Assembly: GCA_964035575.1 (NCBI GenBank)
Contig: OZ037837.1
Location: forward strand, 682,001-746,000
Direction of reading: 5' to 3'
DNA length: 64,000 bases
DNA from: Rhynchopus sp. YZ270_cl-10
Lineage: Eukaryota; Euglenozoa; Diplonemea; Diplonemida; Diplonemidae
Part shown: piece after piece, positions 55,595-64,000 of the stretch
Numbering within the stretch: the first letter of the stretch is position 1
How the letters are laid out: the number at the start of each line of letters is the position of its first letter
Position numbers and translations under genes: made by a program
Notes under the pieces: model-generated
What the model was told of the DNA's origin: nothing
Seen by the model: only the letters and a program-made list of their open reading frames with translations
The model's database searches: none

Positions 55595-57439
55595 AGTGGA
55601 GAGGGTGTATGTTGTATGTCTGTAAAGGTTTATGAATAGTAGGTACCAACGGAGTACATAGTTGATGCAGTCAGGACCTCCGACTGACTCACGATGCGAG
55701 TCATCCGGATGAAAGTATAAGGCCCTAAGGCTAAGAAGGTGTGAAATGGAGGCCTCATGGCTTATCTGTACCGCAGTGTGTGAACGGGGGCGGCGCGCAG
55801 CCGCCACCTTCCCCTTTGCGCTGACCTTCCGAGAGATGCTGATCAATGGCAAGCACGGCATCATAACAAAAAGGGGGTTTATGTAGAAAGGCGAACCCAC
55901 CTTTGCATGTACGGTGATAGAAAAGTAAGGGGGGCTGGGGGTGCCAGGGGGAACACGTAAATAATGAGTGCTAAACCGAATAATGGGAGAAGGGTGGACT
56001 CGACTCAACGGTCCTATCACGACGGACTAATCAAGGGGACCAGAGTAGTGCTAGACTGGTGTGTTACTGGTGTAACACTAGTCGTAAAAACACTAGCCAT
56101 TTGGACTAGTAGCATAACTAGTGGTCCTTTTGACTCATCTGCCGTAATCAAGTAGTCGTGGGAGGCTCAACAACTGCAACAACCATCTTCTGCCCAGTTA
56201 GGGCCTTTGTTGGATGCGTTGCTGCTGCCCTTAAAGAAGCCTGCCACGTTTGATGAAAAGTTTTATTTCCCAACCCAACAATGATAAAGCGTGAAGACAA
56301 TAAATAGCAAATAATAATGAATCTAAGGTCTTGTGAGGCATCAACGAGTGTGCCGGCTCTTTGGCGTCACGGAGCCACCAACACTCCCTGCGCCTGCAGG
56401 AAAACTCGCGTACGTGACTAAGGGAGTGCAATATTTTTGCAAGGAACGCATAAAAAAACAAAAAAACAGAATCTGCAAACACGTTTCTGCTTGCAGCAGT
56501 GGTTTCGCACAAAACAAAGTGAAGTTATTAATGCAGGCACCTCCGACTGACCCACGTACGATGCCAGCCATCCGGATGAAAGCACAAGTACCCTGCGGCC
56601 AACAACAGAAGATATAAAGAGGAAACCTAATGACTGGCCCGTACCGTAAGAGAACGAGGGCGGTTCACATGCTTGGTACACGATAGTCTACACAAGAGAG
56701 CAGAAACCCAAAAACACAAAAAGGGGTGGGCGGGGGGGGTCACAACATCTCTCTCTTGGCGCCCCATGCTGTACCGACAGTTGGGCCTCACCCTTTCTCT
56801 TAGGGATATACATGGACGTCCTTACAGGCAGCACACCGTAACCCAAAGGCGTGGCATCCGCAGAGCGACTCTGGCCTGACCGCTGGCCAGTTATGCTCCG
56901 GGTGCGAGCACCCATCATAGCATAGGGGGGCCAGCCTGACCCAGCATTTATATACCCTGCCAGGGTGAACTTGCATAAAAGAGGGTAGGGGCGTTTAGAC
57001 CCTGAAGTCCCGCATACCCCAACAGAAAGACAAAGGCTATGCACTGGTGATATAGGAGAGGCAGGGTTGCTGAAAAACAAAAAGACCCTGAAGGCACAAA
57101 AACGCCCCGCATACCCCTCCTCGCCTCCTGTTTTGTAATCTCTCAGGTAGGAGACATCGGTTCGAGCGGTCAACACCTTCATAGAGTTTCTGGAGGAATG
57201 GACCCCCGGATGCAATTTAAGGTCCAGCCCAGGACCAAAAAAAAAAGTTGCGTACCGTGCGCCTGCGGCGCAAGCATGTACCCCACCAACGTGGACCATC
57301 AACAGAACATTTTCAAAATCGGAAATCCTAGCGGAGAGCCTGATCCACATAGATAAAGAAAACAAAAACACGACACGACAGCAAGAAAGGAAGTAAAAAT
57401 TATTTTTTTAAAAAAGACTGCACGGTAAACAGACGTAAC
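55595..57439. other. Intergenic region with R4, R2 fragment and GC-rich hairpins
   Basis: R4 copies lie at 55662-55720 and 56520-56596. A block at 55868-55925 (GTTTATGTAGAAAGGYGAAC, with the hairpin GGTG-AACC-CACC) is shared with 62088-62130. An R2 fragment spans 55960-56225. At 56640-56670 CGTACCGTAAGAGAACG matches 17568-17590. Near 57000-57290 are GC-rich hairpins such as GGGTGC-GA-GCACCC and GCGCCTGCGGCGC. No gene is supported. Confidence 0.5.
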
Positions 57440-60400
57440 TCACTCCATCTCTTCCTCCACGTAGTCGTACGCGTCACATCCTTCAACCAGAGTTGAAGCA
57501 TCCTGCTCGCAGTGCTGCTGTCCGTTGTACTCCACCACAGACCTGCGTCGCCCTGCAAACAGCACTCCTGCCAGCACCACAACCAGAAGTGCACCAGAAC
57601 CAGCCAGCAGCCAAACGTAGGTGGGGATACCAGAGCCCGTCCCCTCACTTCCAAACCTGTGTCGGTAGTGTTGTGTAGGGCATAAGGATCATTCCGCAAA
57701 AAAGTGTGCTTTATTGTCTCTGTTAGACCCCTGTGTGCAAAAGTGGCAAAAGGTTCACAACCCTCTGGTTGTTGTATTTCCTCTTCCTCGACACGATGTG
57801 TTTTACTACAAAAGATGTTAAAGCGCACAGATCTGTGTTTTGCATCTTGGCATTGTTCTGAAGTGGGAGAGAGACACATACCCGACTTCGACAGGCGCCG
57901 CTGTTGGTGCAACTGTCGGTGGTGTTTCTGTTGCTGGTGTTGCAGTGTCAGGCGTCGGTGTTGTCGGTGCAACTGTTTGCGGTGTGGGCGTTACTGGTGC
58001 AGCTGTGTCAGGTGCTGATGTGGCAGGCACAGCGGTGACAGGTGTCTGTGTTGGTGGTGCAACTGTGTGAATATCTATTGACGGGACAACTGCGGTTGGT
58101 GGTGCAACTGTTTGCGGTGCGGGCGTTGCTGGTGCAGCTGTGTCAGGTGCTGATGTGGCAGGCACAGCGGTGACAGGTGTCTGTGGTGCCTGTGTCGTGG
58201 CCCTGCATGTGCTGAAGCTAAAGTTCGCCACCACACCGTTGAAGGGCACATCAATAGGGAACGTGCTCGTGTAGATGTGGTTGTCGGTGCGTGTGTCAAG
58301 TACTGGGAGAGGACCTGAGGCAGCCACACGTTCAACACCATCGAAGAAGAGCTGTGCAAAGCCTGTGTCGTGTGACGTCGCCGTCACGACAAGCGTCACA
58401 TGCATGAAGACACCGCAGCACGTTCCCGGCACAGGGTCGATGAAGATGATGTGCTGCGCACCCTGCCACACATGGTACTCCCACTGGCCCTTGCCGTTGA
58501 TGGCGAGGATCACACCGTTCTTCTCCATCCCATTCGAGAACTCGAAGACACGTCCCATATAATTCACACCGTCCACCCGCACGTCTGCCTCCATAATGAA
58601 GCCGTCCCCTCCCAACGTGAGTGGTGCGTTGCTGACAAACTCAGACGAGTCGGTGAACTGTGTGATGAGGACTGGATTCTCACACGGCAGGACTACTGGT
58701 GCTGTTGCCTGTGTCTTGGCCCGACATGTGCTGAAGCTGAAGTTCGCCACCACACCGTCGAGGGGCACATCCCCAGGGAACGTGCTCGTGTAGATGTGGT
58801 TGTCGGTGCGTGTGTCAAGTACTGGGAGCGGACCTGAGGCAGAGACACGTTCAACACCATCGATGAAGAGCTGTGCAAAGCCTGTGACATGTGACGTCGC
58901 CGTCACAACAAGCACCATATGCATGAAGACACCGCAGCACGGTCCCGGCACAGGGTCGCTCAAGATGATGTACTGTTTACCCTGCCACACGTGATACTGC
59001 CACTGGCCATCGGCGTTGATGGTGAGGATGACGCCGTTCTTCGCCTTCCCATTTGAGAACTCGAAGACACGTCCCATCCAGGCAACCTTGTCCACCCGCA
59101 CGTCTGCCTCCATGATGAAGCCGTCCCCTCCCAACGAGTGGTGCGTCGCTGACAAACTCAGACGAGTCGGTGAACTGTGTGATGAGGACTGGATCCTCAC
59201 ACGGCAGGACTACTGGTGCCGCTGTTGGTGCAACTGTCGGAACAGCCGTTGGTGGAGCAACTGTTGGGGAAACTGTTGGCGGAACATCCGTTGGCGGTAC
59301 TGCTGTTGGGGTTACGTCAAAGAAGGCCCAGGAGAAGTGTGAGGCTTGCTCAGACACGACGAAGATCTGCTTGCCCTTCACACAGGGGACTTCCACCAAG
59401 CTGTGGAAGTATCTTCCCCCCCCAGTAAACGCAGTCACAGCACCTGTGTGGTCGTGTATCGTGACAAACCCTGGATCGTATTTCTTCATTGTGAACGTCA
59501 CCTTCCCGTACTTTGTGCATGTGATAACACCTGCGTATGTCTCTGCACTGGATGAGAGCTCACCGTTCATGCCCCACGTCGTGTTGACACCATCGTAGCT
59601 GCCTGCAGCGATGTGCTGTGTGACTGCGTCAGGCGACAGTGCAGGTGTCAACAGTTCGGGCACGCCTTTGTTCGGAACAAACGTTAATTCTATGAGCATG
59701 GAGTAGAAACCTATATCAGCCCCTGTCAGCTTCACACACAGGTCGTCACCACGCTCCCACGCAGCACGGTCAAACGGCACACCCGTCACATACACAGGAC
59801 GGGACCATTCCCATGAATCCATGGCCACATACTGCGAGAACAGTGTTGTCGCGTTCGACCCACACCCCTGTGTGATGGATGTCACCGATCCAGCATAGGC
59901 ATCTGCTTTCATCCTCAGACTGGCGATAGACACAACATAGTTGTCCATCACATCACCCTCAAGCAGGCTGATGGCAGAGCCCACACCAGCAGAAAGACCT
60001 CCAGACCTGTGTGGTGGTGTTGTGTGTGACACTTTTTTTTTGTTTCGGACATTGAAACATGTAGTCAACTATTGTGCTCTGATTGTTAGCCGCTTGTGTA
60101 AAACAGAGAAAAGTTTATAAGATGATCCTAAGCCTCTCGTGCTTAGTCACCTGAGGGGGAGAATAGAACCTGGCGGAGAGACACAGGCAGGGTATTAGGG
60201 TGGTTAAAAAAACTGGTTTTGAAAACCGGTTTTTCCAAAAACTGGTTTTCAAAGAAAAAAAAAAAACAGAGAAATCTGGAGGGGAAAAAAAAACCGACAC
60301 TTTTCACCAGGCCTTTCTGTAAATGTCGTCCCCAGATTAGGGCGGACTCGATTTTTTTCCCCGCATTTTTCCCCCGCCTGCTGGAACCGTGGTTGAACCA

Positions 60401-61833
60401 CGGGAGTGCCTTTGGGAAATGGCTGTTCCTTGATTTTTTTTTTTGCCTGCGGCGCCAATTTCCTTTTTTTGTCTTCTTCGCTTTCTTCTTCCTCCTCACC
60501 TTCCTCTTCTTCTTCTTCCTCTTCATCATTGTCATCGTCATCGTCATGGTCTGAGGGTAGCTCGTGCCAAGGAATCTCATTACACACGCAAACTCTGAAG
60601 TCTTCCCCATTTGTGTATCCAGGAGTGCGCAAAAACCTCTGACCCCCTTGTGATCTTCTGCAAACATGTGCCCCCAAACCCAGGGTTTTCAATCGCTTCA
60701 CTAAGTTTTTCGACGCAACAACAGCGAACTGGAGGAGTTTCTTGGGCAACCTGCAGATGCATACAAGAAGGAGACAAGTCGCCTGCGTCTGGATGTACCT
60801 CGGAGGCCTGCGTTGTGCGGAGGTAAAGTCGGTGGTGAAAGGGGGGCTCGCCCTTGTCAAGAAGGACCAAACGTCGTACTACAGGGTGGAGTACATGCCG
60901 GGAAAGCAGCGAGGAAGTGTGCCTGCTACACTGGGCACGCCATGCGTCGCAGCAGTCGTTGGAGATGGGTGCTACTCCGGACCAGCTGAAGACGCACTAC
61001 AATTGGCGTAGTGCGCAGATGGTCCAGGCGTACACCACCTTGACATTTTACATGTAGGTTGACCTTTTTACAGTCAATATACGTTACCGCACATGTCATT
61101 TTGCATGTAAAATGACATGCGTTTTGCATGTAAAAAGAGTTACATGGAAAGCACATGTAAAAGCACATGTCATGTCATTTACTTCACCGTCGTGTAACTT
61201 CCCCCCTGGGTTTCCATGTGCACCACCATCTGCACCACCATAAAATCATACACACTTACGTGTGTATGGTCATGAATCACCAAAAGGGGAAAGAGGAAAA
61301 AAAGAGAGACTATCATACAAAAAGACCCTCTCCTAGTTTTCGGCTTCATTTCCTATTGTACCGCACCCAATCACCCACCAACAGATGCACACACACAGTG
61401 GGCCAAAACCCCCTAAATTTTCGCTTTCGGCACTATTTGGAGGCAATATGATTACAAACTCCTGGGAGAAATTGAATATTTTTCCCCTTGGGGGGTGCCA
61501 ACTCCCTTGGATTCGTATTTTCCTCGCCTTCGGCTTGGGAAATACAAATCCTTGGGAGTTGCACCCCCCAAGGGGAAAAATATTCAATTTCTGCCTGGAG
61601 TATATAACTAGCGCATAACGCAGCACTGCTGTGCTCTTCACAAAAGTGTCTGCTGATGAAGTGTGCTAAAAAAAACAACAAGTCGCATCCTTGTGCCGTG
61701 ACACATACCCGAAAGTGACACGCGCCTGAAAAGTCCGCATCTCGTGCACCGTGCTGGCCAGTGAAGACCCCGCAAGAAGAGACAACAGCACAAAGGCTGT
61801 GGTGTGCTTCCCCCGCTGACATGTTGTTGACAT
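57440..61833 (-). CDS. Surface protein C: signal peptide, module A, tandem LamG, PT linker, TM (frameshifted)
   Basis: Exons 61833-61709, 60006-57882 and 57656-57440, all phase 2. Exon 1 is the family signal peptide. Exon 2 encodes module A (SGGLSAGVGSAISLLEG), a short Pro/Thr stalk, three LamG starts in tandem forming two complete LamG domains, and a Pro/Thr/Ala linker (VTAVPATSAPDTAAPAT repeats). Exon 3 encodes the transmembrane segment YVWLLAGSGALLVVVLAGVLF and the acidic tail. Compared with its paralogues, two bases are missing near 59135 in the first LamG domain, so exon 2 is read in two frames; either the gene is newly broken or the base calls need checking. Intron 1 (60007-61708) is 1.7 kb and filled with repeats. 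Expected location: cell surface. Confidence 0.75.
60106..60155. repeat. Covarying hairpin motif, copy 7 (intron of surface gene C)
   Basis: Stem CTAAGC/GCTTAG encloses the loop CTCTCGT. The 49-nt block from AGAAAAGTTTATA to TCACCTGAG is almost identical to copy 9. Confidence 0.75.
60186..60460. repeat. Dispersed repeat R8 (copy 2)
   Basis: Inverted copy of 810-1065, with the same TTAGGGCGGACTCGA, CGTGGTTGAACCACGG and GCCTGCGGCGCC words. It lies in intron 1 of surface gene C. Confidence 0.7.
60690..61060 (+). pseudogene. Remnant of a tyrosine-recombinase transposon
   Basis: The plus strand encodes ANWRSFLGNLQMHTRRRQ, then YLGGLRCAEVKSV (the arginine block of tyrosine recombinases) and GATPDQLKTHYNWRSAQMVQ (the C-terminal block with the W-R-S and following Y). 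These belong to the catalytic domain of Crypton- or DIRS/Ngaro-type elements; which one cannot be told. It is broken, short and antisense in intron 1 of surface gene C. Element ends are not visible. Probably old. Confidence 0.5.
61459..61600. repeat. Long foldback repeat (142 bp)
   Basis: The arms of ~68 nt are about 90% complementary (CTCCTGGGAGAAATTGAATA ... CCCCTTGGGGGGTGC) and meet at GCCTTCGGC. Transcribed, it would form one long hairpin. It is in intron 1 of surface gene C and may be a foldback MITE. Confidence 0.8.
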
Positions 61834-62355
61834 TGTGGTACCTGGGTGGTGTGGTGTGGTCTGGAAAAAAACACTGGGGGACAGAAAACCTTTCTGTGAC
61901 CTCGGGAGACCCAACACCCCGACCAGCCTGCCTTCCATCTCCACTGCCGCTGGCAACGTGATGTCCTCTGCCATCTGGGTGGTGTCATCTCTAACACCAG
62001 AAGAGTTGAGCAGAGTCACGGGGCAGGATGCTTCGCATCGGTTGGCAGTGTCACGTGCTCAGTCACCTTGATCACAATCGGTTTTATGTAGAAAGGTGAA
62101 CCCACCTTTGCAGTATTGGTGAGAGGAAAAAGTCAGGGTAGTCTGGGGGTGGAAACACATCAAGAATGAGTAGTACTGAACGTAACAAAGGGAGGAGGAG
62201 GGACTCAGGGGAGGGATCCGGTGGACTACTAGTGGAACCACTGGACTCACTGAAAACAAAAGCAACATTTTTAAAAACAAATATCTTGGGTGTGTTAGAC
62301 AGGCGCGTATCGTGGTATCGAACACTTTACTTTTGTTGGTAACAAACACCTTAAA

Positions 62356-62386
62356 ACGATGAATCTGCCTTTCGTGCATACATCGA
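62356..62386. repeat. Covarying hairpin motif, copy 8
   Basis: The inner stem TGC/GCA encloses the loop CTTTCGT; an outer CGATG/CATCG pairing makes it the longest fold of the family. It lies ~520 nt upstream of surface gene C. Confidence 0.65.
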
Positions 62387-62906
62387 CTAAATATGAGAGA
62401 AAATGGGGGGGAAATGGGTTGGAATTCAAAAAGGGGAGAAAATGTGAAATACAAAGCCCCCTCGTGGCAGTGCACCTTTAAAAGGAAGAAAGAACCCGTG
62501 AATAACGAATGGGTCTGGGGGAAATGGCCTGGCATGTTTCAAAAGGGGCATGGTTGTTGGAAATCATCGCGAGATTGGGCGGTTTTCTGGTAACAACGTG
62601 GACAGGAAAGAATAAAATTTGAAAAGTGAATGTCCCCCATAGCACATTCAGAAAAAGCTGGCGTTCGTAACGAATAGTGCTAAACTAGTAGTGTTACAGG
62701 TGTAACACTAGTCGTAAAAACACTAGTCATTTGAGCCAGTAGCATAACTAGTGGTCCCTTTGACTCATCCGCCGTGATCAAGTAGTCGTGGGAGGCTCAA
62801 CAACTGCAACAACCATCCTCTGCCCAGGTACCAGGTACAGGGCCTTTGTGGATGTGTTACTGCTGCTTCGAGAGGGTGCGTCACTTTATTGACATTTGAT
62901 CAAAAG

Positions 62907-62960
62907 GAAAAAGAAAAGTTTATACGATGATCCCAAGCCTCTCGTGCTTAGTCACCTGAG
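62907..62960. repeat. Covarying hairpin motif, copy 9, as an insertion in R2
   Basis: Stem AAGC/GCTT encloses the loop CTCTCGT, with lead ACGATGATCC and tail AGTCACCTGAG. The matching place in R2 copy 1 (about 35672) lacks these ~54 bases. Confidence 0.75.
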
Positions 62961-63368
62961 AAAAATATTGAGCGCGCTGCAAACACTACTGTGCTGGCAG
63001 GAAGCGACGACAAACAAAGAAACAGAGCGAAAGACTCGTCGCATTGCACCACAGAGAAGCCATTCCGCACAGAAAACACACACACAGACAACCCTTTAGG
63101 AAGCATAGACAACCCTGTAGAAGCATGCCACATTCACATTTGATGAAAAGTTATGACCAACCTAAAACTATAAACAGAATCTGCAAACACGTCTGTCCGG
63201 TCACGTGTCGTTCCCTCACCCCCCTTCTTGTAGTGGTCGATGCGTTGACGCTTCAAAGTTCTGCATGGCTTGCTTGCACAAACAGGCGGGCTGGGAGGAG
63301 GTGGTGGTGAGTACTACACAGTGAAGTGCAGGTACTCATATACACGCTGTCAACACGACACACGTAAC

Positions 63369-64000
63369 TCACGTCATCTCTACCTCCTTCATCATCAAAC
63401 TCTCTTTCGTCGCATTCAACCACAGTTGCTTCCTCAGTCCTCGAACAGACCAGCATCTGTGCGTAAGTAGCACCCCTGCCAGCACCACTACTGCCAGCAC
63501 TACAACCAGAAGTGGAACAGCTATTGGTGTTGCCTGTGTCTTGTCCCGACATGTGCTGAAGCTGAAGTTCGCCACCACACCGTCGAGGGGCACATCCCCA
63601 GGGAACGTGCTCGTGTAGATGTGGTTGTCGGTGCGTGTGTCAAGTACTGGGAGCGGACCTGAGGCAGAGACACGTTCAACACCATCGATGAAGAGCTGTG
63701 CAAAGCCTGTGACATGTGACGTCGCCGTCACGACAAGCACCATATGCATGAAGACACCGCAGCACGGTCCCGGCACAGGGTCGACGAAGATGATGTGCTG
63801 TGTACCCTGCCACACGTGGTACCCCCACTGGCCCTCGGCGTTGATGGTGAGGATCACGTTGTTCTTCTCCATCCCATTCGAGAACTCGAAGACACGTCCC
63901 ATCCAGGCAACCTTGTCCACCCGCACGTCTGCCTCCATGATGAAGCCGTCCCCTCCCAACGTGAGTGGTGCGTTGCTGACAAACTCAGACGAGTCAGTGA
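63369..64000 (-). CDS. Surface protein D, 3' end only: LamG, TM, variant tail
   Basis: The window ends within the gene. The last ~210 residues are a LamG domain (GFIMEADVRVDKVAWMGRVF ... DNHIYTSTFPGDVPLDGV), then a transmembrane segment that differs from the other members (AVPLLVVVLAVVVLAGVLL) and a tail CWSVRGLRKQLWLNATKE ending KEVEMT. The LamG sequence is nearly identical to the first LamG of gene C, while the tail is unlike the others. TM and LamG are in one exon, as in gene A. Confidence 0.8.
   Translation of the reverse strand, partial: TDSSEFVSNAPLTLGGDGFIMEADVRVDKVAWMGRVFEFSNGMEKNNVILTINAEGQWGYHVWQGTQHIIFVDPVPGPCCGVFMHMVLVVTATSHVTGFAQLFIDGVERVSASGPLPVLDTRTDNHIYTSTFPGDVPLDGVVANFSFSTCRDKTQATPIAVPLLVVVLAVVVLAGVLLTHRCWSVRGLRKQLWLNATKESLMMKEVEMT

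Larger units (their letters stand above)
61834..63368. other. Intergenic region between surface genes D and C, repeat R2 (copy 3)
   Basis: Adjacent to gene C is the pyrimidine-rich leader ending CACCCAG. At 62014-62030 GATGCTTCGCATC is a small hairpin. The segments 62088-62245 and 62660-63368 match R2 at 35365-35985 and 55868-56225, with hairpin copy 8 in between and copy 9 inserted within R2. No gene. Confidence 0.6.

Noticed and set aside
57140-57180. Possible tRNA because of GGTTCGAGCGG.
   Set aside because: No T-arm pairing and no upstream A box or acceptor stem.
60249-60860. Minus frame with an acidic run (DDDDDNDEEEEEE) as a gene.
   Set aside because: The acidic run comes from a simple TCATCG/TCTTCC repeat, and the opposite strand carries the recombinase motifs.
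10786-62960. The hairpin family as a hammerhead ribozyme, tRNA anticodon arm or histone-type stem-loop.
   Set aside because: GATGA precedes the stem but no GAAA core follows it on either strand. There is no GGTTCGA B box. The loop is 7 nt instead of the 4 nt of histone stem-loops.

Overview
This is a nuclear segment of a microbial eukaryote with low gene density and many transposons. The evidence is GT-AG introns (donors GTATGT, GTATGC, GTATTG), long A/T runs, piggyBac and hAT ends with correct target-site duplications, and proteins such as a syntaxin-like SNARE, a spermidine/spermine-type acetyltransferase and a type II membrane sulfotransferase. Every gene I can support lies on the minus strand, and most start codons have a pyrimidine-rich AG about 15-35 nt upstream. 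Together these suggest a one-directional gene array with possible spliced-leader trans-splicing, as in euglenozoans such as diplonemids. The lineage is an inference and no spliced-leader gene was seen.

Layout, left to right. 1-1065: inverted and dispersed repeats. 1082-1510: small membrane protein. 1916-10376: a ~2,665-residue ADP-ribosyltransferase protein whose 3' end abuts a duplicated piece of the same gene. 11183-18347: element G with a 5.1-kb element H inside it. 19462-21459: surface protein A. 21851-22764: element F. 23252-30541: a second ADP-ribosyltransferase copy in two pieces around a nest of transposons (piggyBac B, tandem U units, 3.1-kb element C, foldback K). 32063-33403: class-V aminotransferase. 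33404-35980: repeats. 36030-42519: a surface-gene fragment, then the six-exon surface gene B. 43330-47365: a heptamer array, element L with piggyBac A inside it, element D and a hAT element. 47669-55594: four ordinary genes (acetyltransferase, DUF6687-like, sulfotransferase, syntaxin-like). 57440-61833: surface gene C with a repeat-rich intron. 63369-64000: 3' end of surface gene D.

The surface genes share a signal-peptide exon, a ~230-residue module A, Pro/Thr stalk repeats, LamG-like domains and a transmembrane exon. Their junctions are phase-2 introns, and one intron sequence recurs at different module boundaries, which suggests exon shuffling through introns.

The best candidates for undescribed biology are three. 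(1) A short hairpin with a conserved 7-nt loop and compensatory stem changes occurs nine times outside coding sequence, once as a clean ~54-bp insertion relative to a sister repeat. (2) A group of elements has unrelated ends but one layout: short terminal inverted repeats, arrays of an element-specific 7-16-bp motif in both orientations, and internal long palindromes capped by GCGAAGC/GCTTCGC. (3) The surface-gene exon shuffling.
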